From Alphaproteobacteria bacterium (GTDB lineage Bacteria > Pseudomonadota > Alphaproteobacteria > Rickettsiales > SXRF01): 64,000 nt of DNA. A program made the position numbers and the translations under genes. The stretch is taken from the NCBI GenBank assembly GCA_020049775.1, contig JAGVLO010000008.1:19790-83789 (forward strand), written 5' to 3'. Shown one piece after another: positions 1 to 7,396 of the stretch (position 1 is its first letter; every line of letters begins with the position of its first letter). The notes under the pieces were generated by a model that ran no database searches, had not been told where the DNA came from, and saw nothing but the letters and a program-made list of their open reading frames with translations.

Positions 1-228
1 TTGAAGGGCCATAGACAAAATCAGTCTTAAATATATGATATTTGTTATCGTTATACGCCAAAAAGATTACAAAAACATGAATCCCAAAAATTAATTCTTT
101 TTTTACTTCTTTGCTTTGCTGTAAATAGTTTAATACCTTGCGAAATATATTTATTTCCAATCAATTCTCTTGAAATATGCTTGTCGGTAAATGTATATTT
201 TGTGTAAATCTGTATGAATGGAGTTCCA

Positions 229-771
229 ATGGCCCAGGATAAAGACAATGAGCAGGATGATATCAGCTGGTTCCCGTATATTCTGGCTGTTACATCGATT
301 GTGATTATTGGGATAGTGGTTTTATCAATAAATCAGCAGAATAAACCACCTGCAAAAGAGACGCCTGCGCAGCAAGCAATCGCCCCACAGCTTGCTAAAA
401 CAGCCCAGAATATTGAAAATATTAACTTGAAAATTCTTTCCAAGCCAGGAAGTCAGCCAGAAAAAATAAAATTACCGCATGCAATTAAAGAAAATATGGA
501 TGATGTAAGGTTGGAATATAGCCTTACGTTGCAGCACCAACAGAATGCTAAAACCATATATCAAATAGTACCGGATGATTGTGTTGAAAAATTTGAAATC
601 AACGGCAAGCCGGTAGATCGTGAGGGTGAGTACCAGCAAAACCGCTGTAACTGGCAGAACGGCTTCAACATCGATCTTAAGCCCTACCTAAAGGTTGGGG
701 CCAATAATGTGGTCATTGAAGTTAAAAATGGCAAAGGGCCTACAGGTTTTACCATTAACAGCATCAAATAG
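229..771 (+). CDS. Membrane-anchored hypothetical protein
   Basis: No family recognised. The 180-residue product has a charged N-terminus, one hydrophobic segment at about residues 15-34 (FPYILAVTSIVIIGIVVLSI) and a Q/P/A-rich linker, followed by a C-terminal region of about 110 residues that looks beta-rich (VEKFEINGKPV, NNVVIEVKNGKG). This suggests an inner-membrane anchor with a periplasmic domain. An upstream in-frame ATG at 214 exists, but GGAG at 219-222 sits about 6 bases before the ATG at 229, so I prefer 229. Its stop lies one base from the stop of the convergent aldehyde dehydrogenase. Function unknown. Confidence 0.7.
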   Translation: MAQDKDNEQDDISWFPYILAVTSIVIIGIVVLSINQQNKPPAKETPAQQAIAPQLAKTAQNIENINLKILSKPGSQPEKIKLPHAIKENMDDVRLEYSLTLQHQQNAKTIYQIVPDDCVEKFEINGKPVDREGEYQQNRCNWQNGFNIDLKPYLKVGANNVVIEVKNGKGPTGFTINSIK

Positions 772-772
772 C

Positions 773-2152
773 CTAGGCAGGCTTTTCTACCACGATGGAT
801 TTGGCGTTCGTAAATTCATGGATGCCGAAAGCAGCCAGCTCCCTGCCATAACCGCTTTCCTTGATGCCGCCAAATGGCAGGCGTGGGTCGGAACGCACCA
901 TCATATTCACAAAGCAAAGCCCTGATTCAATACGGTTACGCGCGATTTCTTCACCGCGCACCAGATCACGTGTAAATACGCTCCCACCAAGACCAAAGAC
1001 AGTGTCATTGGCTATGCGTATGGCATCTTCTTCATCACGAGCAGGGATAATCACCGCTACCGGACCAAACATTTCTTCGCTGTATGCGGGCATGGAAGAG
1101 GTAACGCCTGAAAGCACCGTGAGCGGATAAAACGCGCCCTTCCCGCCCGGAATTTTCCCACCCAGCAGGCATTTCGCGCCAGCCTTGATGCTGCGTTGCA
1201 CCTGATCGTGCAGTTCGTCACGCAGGTCAGCACGCGACATAGGGCCAATTGTAGTAGACGCATCCAGCGGGTCACCCATACGCTGTTCTGAGAACGCTTT
1301 TACGATGCCCTGTTCGAATTGCTGGCGGATGCTTTCGACAACAATAAGCCGCTTGGCCGATACGCAAGACTGGCCGCAATTTACCATGCGGCTGTTGCTG
1401 CAGGTTTTGATGGCATGCGCAATATCAGCATCTTCCAATATAAGATAAGGGTCGCTGCCGCCCAGCTCCAGCACGGTTTTTTTGAGGTGTTTTCCAGACA
1501 GCGATGCTACTGCCTTACCCGCAGGCGTGCTGCCGGTCAGTGTAACTGCACAGACATGCGGATGAGATATCACCTCTTCAACACGGCTGCCCGGAATGAG
1601 CAAGGTTTGCATAAGATACTGCGGAAAGCCCGCCTGACGGCAAACGGATTCTATGGCAAGGGCGCAACCCGGTGTGTTGGATGCATGTTTCAGCAGGCAG
1701 GCATTGCCCGCCATCAGCGATGGGAAAACAAAGCGGAACACCTGCCAAAACGGAAAGTTCCATGGCATCACACCCAGCACGATACCCAGCGGCTGAAACG
1801 TGACATAGCTCTTGTGATATTCGGTGGCAACAGTCTGGTCTGCCAGAAACGCTTCACCATTCTGCGCATAAAAACGCGCACAGAGAGCGCATTTTTCTAC
1901 TTCTGCGATGGCTTCTTTTATAGTCTTGCCCATCTCGAGTGCGATAAGTTTTGCGTATTCTTCTTTCTTGCGAAGCAGCACATCGGAGGCTGTCAGCAAC
2001 AGCTTTGCACGTTCAGACAAAGGAGTTTTGCGCCAATTAACAAAAGCAGCTTGTCCCTTTGCTATCATTGCCTGCACCTGTGCGGCACCATGCAACGGAT
2101 AACTTTCTAGGTTTTCGCCAGTAGCGGGATTGATACTTGTTTGTGAGGTCAT
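773..2152 (-). CDS. NAD(P)-dependent aldehyde dehydrogenase, succinate-semialdehyde dehydrogenase-like
   Basis: ALDH superfamily enzyme oxidising an aldehyde to its acid. The 459-residue length fits the shorter succinate-semialdehyde dehydrogenase (YneI/Sad-like) group. Visible motifs are the early INPATGE segment, PWNFPFWQVFR near the cofactor site, LTGSTPAGKAV, the general-base segment ELGGSDPYLI and the catalytic cysteine in NCGQSCVSAKR. The C-terminal PFGGIKESGYGREL is also typical. The frame can be extended upstream to a TTG at 2191, but family alignment begins near the ATG at 2152. The substrate cannot be settled from sequence; succinate semialdehyde is a family-based guess. It lies downstream of two lipoprotein genes on the same strand, 57 bases away, so co-transcription is possible. 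Confidence 0.87.
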   Translation of the reverse strand: MTSQTSINPATGENLESYPLHGAAQVQAMIAKGQAAFVNWRKTPLSERAKLLLTASDVLLRKKEEYAKLIALEMGKTIKEAIAEVEKCALCARFYAQNGEAFLADQTVATEYHKSYVTFQPLGIVLGVMPWNFPFWQVFRFVFPSLMAGNACLLKHASNTPGCALAIESVCRQAGFPQYLMQTLLIPGSRVEEVISHPHVCAVTLTGSTPAGKAVASLSGKHLKKTVLELGGSDPYLILEDADIAHAIKTCSNSRMVNCGQSCVSAKRLIVVESIRQQFEQGIVKAFSEQRMGDPLDASTTIGPMSRADLRDELHDQVQRSIKAGAKCLLGGKIPGGKGAFYPLTVLSGVTSSMPAYSEEMFGPVAVIIPARDEEDAIRIANDTVFGLGGSVFTRDLVRGEEIARNRIESGLCFVNMMVRSDPRLPFGGIKESGYGRELAAFGIHEFTNAKSIVVEKPA

Positions 2153-2209
2153 GTCAGGCTGTGATGTGTTTATCCCAACGTAACACGGCAATTGTAAATG
2201 CTGCGTTAA

Positions 2210-2524
2210 TTAGAATCCCGAGCCTAGCCCAACGTCTTCCCAATTGCCGGGTTGCTTGCTTGCAGCATAAGAGAAGCGGCAATAGGTGAAACCTTCGTTC
2301 CAGCCTTGTTTATACTGATCGCTGGCCGACATCTCAGGGCGTTTCTTAAACCCGTGCATGAGCTTGTACATCCACTCGCCTTCTGCGGAAATACCGCTGT
2401 CGCAACCATCCTGCCATCCCAGCTGGTATTCCGGCGGACCTTGCGGATCTACAGTCAGCAGCCAGAAAGGACGGCAACCGCTCACCAGCAGCATTACAAG
2501 CACGGCACATAGCACTTGCTTCAT
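2210..2524 (-). CDS. Small lipoprotein, tandem paralogue 1
   Basis: A 104-residue predicted lipoprotein. It has a short signal peptide and a lipobox LVSGC with the acylated Cys at 17, followed by RPFW and a mature part of about 85 residues. The repeated motif GWQDGC...GWNEGFTYCRF contains two related GW(Q/N)(D/E)G turns and two conserved cysteines that could form a disulfide. No named family recognised. AGAGGAATTC precedes the ATG as a good ribosome-binding site. It is a close paralogue of the gene immediately upstream (2540-2917), sharing nearly all of the mature sequence. Confidence 0.75.
   Translation of the reverse strand: MKQVLCAVLVMLLVSGCRPFWLLTVDPQGPPEYQLGWQDGCDSGISAEGEWMYKLMHGFKKRPEMSASDQYKQGWNEGFTYCRFSYAASKQPGNWEDVGLGSGF
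2272..2480. repeat. Direct repeat copy A (coding, lipoprotein pair)
   Basis: Copy A of a direct repeat of about 209 bases with a constant offset of 330 bases from copy B (2602-2810). Long stretches match exactly, for example around 2440-2455 and 2770-2785, with scattered mostly silent changes. It covers the mature part of the two lipoprotein genes and shows a fairly recent tandem duplication. Confidence 0.85.
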
Positions 2525-2539
2525 GAATTCCTCTTTATT

Positions 2540-2917
2540 TTAAAAGCCGCTGCCCAACCCTACATCGGACCAGTCATTACCAGTCTTGGAAGACGCGTAG
2601 GCAAAGCGGCAATAGGTGAAGCCTTCGTTCCAGCCTTGTTTATATTGGTCACTCGCCGACATCTCAGGGCGCTTTTTAAACCCGTGCATGAGCTTGTAGC
2701 TCCACTCGCCTTCTGAAGAAATGCCGCTGTCGCAGCCATCCTGCCATCCCAGCTGGTATTCCGGCGGACCTTGCGGGTCCACGGTCATTACCCAGAACGG
2801 ACGGCAACCTGAGGTTGCTAATACTATACTGGTGAGTATAGCAGCCTTTACAGACGCACTGCGAATCCGTGACCTTATCACCCCTTGCGAAGGAATCGCA
2901 TAACTGCCTGTAATCAT
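2540..2917 (-). CDS. Small lipoprotein, tandem paralogue 2
   Basis: Paralogue of the 104-residue lipoprotein 15 bases downstream. The mature domain (SGCRPFW...DPQGPPEYQLGWQDGC...GWNEGFTYCRFAYASS) is almost the same, but the leader is longer: the lipobox LATSGC puts the acylated Cys at 38 if translation starts at the ATG at 2917. That start lacks a clear Shine-Dalgarno, so the true start may be internal. The hydrophobic stretch VKAAILTSIVLA just before the lipobox is a normal lipoprotein h-region. Likely outer- or inner-membrane tethered periplasmic protein of unknown function. Confidence 0.7.
   Translation of the reverse strand: MITGSYAIPSQGVIRSRIRSASVKAAILTSIVLATSGCRPFWVMTVDPQGPPEYQLGWQDGCDSGISSEGEWSYKLMHGFKKRPEMSASDQYKQGWNEGFTYCRFAYASSKTGNDWSDVGLGSGF
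2602..2810. repeat. Direct repeat copy B (coding, lipoprotein pair)
   Basis: Copy B of the tandem duplication, 330 bases from copy A. No gap is needed to align the two copies over this span. The upstream parts, which encode the signal peptides, are unrelated, so the duplication or later rearrangement left different leaders. Confidence 0.85.
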
Positions 2918-3154
2918 TTATAAATACCCAAAGTGGCTTTTCTGATTACATTATAACCCTTTTGTCAGCGCCAGTCAAAGTAATGCCTTAATAAAAAGCA
3001 GTTTTTTCTTGGTTTACCAGCTAATATCGCGAATGGCCATTCACTGATAATCGTTCGCATTATTGGCTTTTATGGTTTATTCTGCCTATGTTCACTAAAA
3101 ATAAATCCCATCTGGTATAGACCAACTAACATAGGCTAGTAATGAATAACCGTA
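2918..3154. promoter_or_regulatory. Divergent promoter region, lipoproteins / RND efflux, with a Fur-box-like motif
   Basis: This 237-base non-coding interval separates the leftward lipoprotein genes from the rightward efflux operon. It holds a 12-base perfect palindrome GAATGGCCATTC (3031-3042) and, at 3046-3064, GATAATCGTTCGCATTATT. The latter matches the classical 19-base Fur-box consensus at 13 of 19 positions, mostly in the two outer hexamers. Either could be an operator for the pump. No regulator gene is adjacent. The Fur assignment is weak. Confidence 0.3.
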
Positions 3155-4330
3155 ATGCAAACACAGATTCAATCACTCATTCATAAAAAATGGCATAAAA
3201 AATGGTTCTACCCACTTGTGGCTCTTGTTGCCGCATGGTGGTTATGGAGCAATTATTATGGTGCTGACGGCGACTCAGGAAAAGGCCCGCCACCCACCGA
3301 GGTAAGTGCCGCTGCTGCCACACGCCGTGACGTGCCGATACAGATTCCGCTGGTAGGAACGGTAGTCGCACGGGAATCGGTCGTAGTCAAATCCCGCATT
3401 GATTCACAAATCATAGGCGTTTTTTTTAAAGACGGTGATTTTGTGAAAGAAGGGCAAATCCTCTTCGAACTCGATAACCGTGAACTCAAGGCACAGATAA
3501 AACAACTCGAGGCAGCGCTGGTAAAAGAAGAAGCGCAACTGGTCAATGCCAATCGCCAATATGAACGCGCGCAAAAACTTGTGAAAACCAATGTCGTATC
3601 GCAAGCGCAGGTTGATACCGCCAGAGCTACCTATGAAGGGCAACTGGCACAGGTCGGAGCGGCAAAAGCAAATTTGGATAACATGAATGTGCAACTCAGC
3701 TACACCAGCATTACCGCACCGATTAGCGGCCGCACAGGTACCATTAACGTCACACGTGGCAACAATGTGAAGGCAAATGATACACAGCCGCTGGTGACCA
3801 TCAACCAGATAAGCCCGATCCGCGTTCAGTTTGCCATTCCTCAACGCTACTACAGCCAGGTTAAGAACGCGATGACAAAAAACAACCGTCTGTCGCTGCG
3901 GGCAAAACATGCCGAATCCACTAATCTTGTGGAAGGATCACTGGAATATATCGATAACAACATCGACACCAGCAGCGGTACTTTTGCCGCACGCGCCAGC
4001 TTTGAGAACAAGGATGAAACGTTGTGGCCGGGTATGTTCGTATCCATCACGCTGGATCTGGGCGTGAATGAAAATGCGTTGACCGTTCCTGCCGTGGCCA
4101 TTCAGGGTGACGAAAATTCGCGCTTTGTATTTAAAGTGGATACAACCTCGCAAAAAGCACTGCGTACACCTGTCGAAATATTGCTGAACAATAACGAGGT
4201 GGCGGTCATCACCAATGGCTTGTCTGAAGGCGATATGGTTATTACCGATGGTATGCTACGCGTCACAGATGGTGGCAGTGTGAAAATTACCGATAGTGTT
4301 AGCACCGGCAGCGACAGTAAAGCACCATGA
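3155..4330 (+). CDS. RND efflux periplasmic adaptor (membrane fusion protein)
   Basis: Periplasmic adaptor linking an inner-membrane RND pump to an outer-membrane channel. The 391-residue product has a basic N-terminus and one hydrophobic anchor (FYPLVALVAAWWLWSNYY, about 18-35), without a lipobox. A lipoyl/barrel-sandwich half motif (VVVKSRIDSQIIGVFFKDGDFVKEGQILFELD) is followed by the alpha-hairpin with repeated Q/A/L residues, the second lipoyl half (YTSITAPISGRTGTINVTRGNNV) and the beta-barrel (SPIRVQFAIPQRYY). Overall it is MdtA-like. The stop overlaps the permease start by 4 bases, showing translational coupling. No outer-membrane factor gene follows. Confidence 0.92.
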   Translation: MQTQIQSLIHKKWHKKWFYPLVALVAAWWLWSNYYGADGDSGKGPPPTEVSAAAATRRDVPIQIPLVGTVVARESVVVKSRIDSQIIGVFFKDGDFVKEGQILFELDNRELKAQIKQLEAALVKEEAQLVNANRQYERAQKLVKTNVVSQAQVDTARATYEGQLAQVGAAKANLDNMNVQLSYTSITAPISGRTGTINVTRGNNVKANDTQPLVTINQISPIRVQFAIPQRYYSQVKNAMTKNNRLSLRAKHAESTNLVEGSLEYIDNNIDTSSGTFAARASFENKDETLWPGMFVSITLDLGVNENALTVPAVAIQGDENSRFVFKVDTTSQKALRTPVEILLNNNEVAVITNGLSEGDMVITDGMLRVTDGGSVKITDSVSTGSDSKAP

Positions 4331-7300
4331 ATCTGTCAGAGTTTTGCATACGCAGGCCGGTATTCACTACTTTGCTGATGTTGGCAATGGTAGTAGGCGG
4401 GTTGGCCGGTTACAGCACGCTTTCCGTCAGCGCCCTGCCGCGTATCGATTTTCCAACCATTCAGGTCAGCGCCAGCCTGCCGGGTGCAAGTCCGGAAACC
4501 ATGGCCGCGTCTGTTGCCACCCCGCTCGAGCGCCAGTTCTCTACCATCGCCGGCATCAAGTCCATGACCTCCAACAGCTTCCTTGGCAATACGCAAGTGA
4601 CGCTTCAATTTGATCTCGACCGCGATATTGACGGCGCGGCACTTGATGTGCAAACTGCTATTTCCGCGACCCTGCGCAGGCTGCCGCCGGAAATGACCAC
4701 GCCGCCGTCTTTCCGCAAAATCAACCCGGCCGACCAGCCCATTCTTTTTATTGCCGTATCGTCAGACACCATCCCCATCGCACAAATTAATGAGTATGCC
4801 GATATCGTCATTGGCCAGCGTATTTCAACACTACCCGGCGTTGCTCAGGTGCAGATATTCGGCGAGCAGAAATACGCCGTGCGCATTCAAGCCGACCCAA
4901 AAGCCGTGGCTGCCCATGACCTCAGCTTTCCTGAATTGCAGGCCGCTATCTCCGACGCGGCATCCAACAAGCCCATGGGTCTCATCAGCGGCAGCAAACA
5001 GCTGTTCAACCTGAAAGTCACCGGCCAGCCGGAAAATGCCGAAGGCTTCCGCCCCCTCATCGTGACATGGCGCAACGGCGCACCCGTGAGGCTTCAGGAC
5101 GTAGCCAAGATAACCGACTCGGTGGCAGACTTGCGTGCTACGGGCAATATAAACGGCATGAAATCAGTCGTGATTGCCATACAGCGCCAGCCAGACGCCA
5201 ATACAATAGATATTGTAAAGCAAACGCGCGACTTGCTGCCTGTATTCCGCTCGCAGCTGCCGCCAGCCATTAAACTGACACCAATGTTCGACCGTTCGGT
5301 ATCTATCAAACATTCGGTGGAAGACGTGCAGTTCACACTCAAGCTGACTATTGTGCTGGTAATACTGGTCATCTTCCTTTTTCTGCGTAAATTTAACGCC
5401 ACGTTAATCCCCGCTATTGCGGTGCCGCTATCAATCATTACCACGTATGGCGGCATGGCGCTAATGGGCTTTTCCATCAACAACGTATCACTGCTGGCTA
5501 TTACCTTATGTGTTGGTTTTGTGGTGGATGACGCCATCGTGATGCTGGAAAATATAGTGCGCTACATTGAAAAAGACATGACTCCATTCGAGGCAGCCAT
5601 CAAAGGCTCGCGCGAAATCGGCTTTACTATCATCTCGATTACACTTTCTCTGGTCGCCGTTTTCATCCCTGTGTTGTTCATGGGCGGCATTGTCGGCCGT
5701 CTCTTCCATGAATTCGCCGTTACCATCAGTATTGCCATTCTGGTGTCCGGCTTTGTGTCGCTTACCCTGACCCCCATGTTATGTAGCCGCTGGCTGAAGT
5801 CGGCATCAGAAGAAAAAGAAGAATCGGAATTCGCGCGTAAACTTGAACATGTATTTAATCAGACGCTGGCTTTTTATGAAAAGACACTCCGCATTGTCAT
5901 GAACCACCGCTTTGCCACCCTCATGGTTACGCTGGCAAGCTTAGTTGCCAGCATTTTTGCCTTTGCTTATGCACCGAAAGGATTTTTCCCGCTCGAAGAT
6001 AATGGTTTTATCTTTGCCTCCACAGAAGCCGCGCAGGATATTTCGTACGAGAGCATGCTGGAGAAGCAAAAACAGGCGGCAGAAATTGTACGCAGCGATC
6101 CTGCCGTGCAAAATGTATTTTATGCTATCGGCGGCGGGCGCGGCGCACTTAACAGCGGACGCATATTTTTTGGACTGGTACCGCCTTCCGAGCGTCCGCA
6201 TGCATCCGAGGTTATCCAGCGGCTGCGCAAGAAACTAGCTGCTGTGCAAGGCCTCAATGTCTTCATGCAGCCCGTGCAAAATATCCAGATAGGCGGACGC
6301 CTGAGCAAGAGTCTGTACCAATATACGCTGCAAGGCAATGACCTGAAAGAACTGTATGTGTGGGCAGCAAAGCTGGAAGAAGTCATCGCCAAACAAAAAG
6401 GCATGCTGGATGTCACCAGTGACCTGCAGCTTAAAAGCCTTGAGGCCCGCGTGAAGCTAAACCATGAAAAAGCAGCCAGCATGGGCATCACCTATGATGA
6501 TATCAGGGAAGTGCTTTATTCCGCCTTCGGCACGGCGCAAGTTGCCACGCTTTACACACCGTCCAATGATTACCCCGTCATTCTAGAGGTCAATTCTGAA
6601 AGCCAGCAATCGCCGGAAGATATCCGCAATCTTTATGTGCGCAGCAAGGACGGGCAGTTGGTGCCGCTGGATGCGGTCGCAACACTCACACAAGGCACAG
6701 GGGCGCTTACGGTAAACCATCAGGGACAATTACCCGCCGTCACTATTTCCTTTAACCTTGAAGAGGGTTATTCGCTCAGCAATGCCGTGGATTCCATCCG
6801 TAAAATCGAGAACGAGCAAAAATTACCCGCCAGCATCGTAAGCAATTTCCAGGGTGTCGCCAAGGCATTCGAGGACTCAGCCAAAGGCCAGGGCTTGCTG
6901 CTTTTACTGTCCGTGCTGGTGATTTATATCATCCTCGGCATGTTGTATGAAAGCTTCATACACCCCATCACGATTCTTTCAGGGCTGCCTTCTGCCGGCC
7001 TTGGCGCTATCATCGCCTTGATTTTGTTCGGTATGGATATCAGCGTGATTGCCATCATCGGCATTGTGCTGCTTATTGGTATCGTAAAGAAAAATGCCAT
7101 CATGATGGTGGATTTTGCCATTGAAGCGCGCAAGCAAGGTACTGACGCCGAAGAGGCGATTTTTCAGGCATGCATGCTGCGTTTCCGGCCTATCATGATG
7201 ACCACTATGGCCGCGATTTTCGGCACATTGCCGATTGCCATCGGTTATGGTGCAGGTGCCGAGCTGAGGCAACCGCTTGGTATTGCCGTAGTAGGCGGGC

Positions 7301-7392
7301 TTCTTACCTCGCAGATACTTACGCTCTATATCACACCCGTTATCTATTTATATCTGGAAGCAGTGCGCGAACGCTTCAGCAAGAAAACCTAG
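4327..7392 (+). CDS. RND multidrug efflux permease (HAE1 family)
   Basis: Proton-driven inner-membrane exporter, trimeric in the family. The 1021-residue length, N-terminal MNLSEFCIRRPVFTTLLMLAMVVGG and two sets of transmembrane helices separated by large periplasmic loops are typical. The proton-relay Asp pair is visible in TM4 (CVGFVVDDAIVMLEN) and the TM10 Lys in IGIVKKNAIMMVDFA. The sequence resembles MdtB/MdtC and MuxB/C more than AcrB (ALPRIDFPTIQVSASLPGASPETMAASVATPLERQ). It is coupled to the adaptor by a 4-base overlap. An outer-membrane channel may be borrowed from the second RND operon at 9980-11911. Substrate unknown. Confidence 0.95.
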   Translation: MNLSEFCIRRPVFTTLLMLAMVVGGLAGYSTLSVSALPRIDFPTIQVSASLPGASPETMAASVATPLERQFSTIAGIKSMTSNSFLGNTQVTLQFDLDRDIDGAALDVQTAISATLRRLPPEMTTPPSFRKINPADQPILFIAVSSDTIPIAQINEYADIVIGQRISTLPGVAQVQIFGEQKYAVRIQADPKAVAAHDLSFPELQAAISDAASNKPMGLISGSKQLFNLKVTGQPENAEGFRPLIVTWRNGAPVRLQDVAKITDSVADLRATGNINGMKSVVIAIQRQPDANTIDIVKQTRDLLPVFRSQLPPAIKLTPMFDRSVSIKHSVEDVQFTLKLTIVLVILVIFLFLRKFNATLIPAIAVPLSIITTYGGMALMGFSINNVSLLAITLCVGFVVDDAIVMLENIVRYIEKDMTPFEAAIKGSREIGFTIISITLSLVAVFIPVLFMGGIVGRLFHEFAVTISIAILVSGFVSLTLTPMLCSRWLKSASEEKEESEFARKLEHVFNQTLAFYEKTLRIVMNHRFATLMVTLASLVASIFAFAYAPKGFFPLEDNGFIFASTEAAQDISYESMLEKQKQAAEIVRSDPAVQNVFYAIGGGRGALNSGRIFFGLVPPSERPHASEVIQRLRKKLAAVQGLNVFMQPVQNIQIGGRLSKSLYQYTLQGNDLKELYVWAAKLEEVIAKQKGMLDVTSDLQLKSLEARVKLNHEKAASMGITYDDIREVLYSAFGTAQVATLYTPSNDYPVILEVNSESQQSPEDIRNLYVRSKDGQLVPLDAVATLTQGTGALTVNHQGQLPAVTISFNLEEGYSLSNAVDSIRKIENEQKLPASIVSNFQGVAKAFEDSAKGQGLLLLLSVLVIYIILGMLYESFIHPITILSGLPSAGLGAIIALILFGMDISVIAIIGIVLLIGIVKKNAIMMVDFAIEARKQGTDAEEAIFQACMLRFRPIMMTTMAAIFGTLPIAIGYGAGAELRQPLGIAVVGGLLTSQILTLYITPVIYLYLEAVRERFSKKT

Positions 7393-7396
7393 CCAA

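Noticed and set aside
51..248. 65-codon minus-strand open frame at the left edge
   Set aside because: AT-rich, no ribosome site, overlaps the start region of the 229-771 gene; no protein-like features.
769..790. Hairpin AGCCT-AGGC-AGGCT followed by TTTC between the first two genes
   Set aside because: Stem of only five pairs and overlapping both stop codons; too weak to call a terminator.
1319..2110. 263-codon plus-strand frame inside the aldehyde dehydrogenase gene
   Set aside because: Antisense shadow of a clearly recognised enzyme; composition rich in Cys, His and Arg as expected of a shadow frame.
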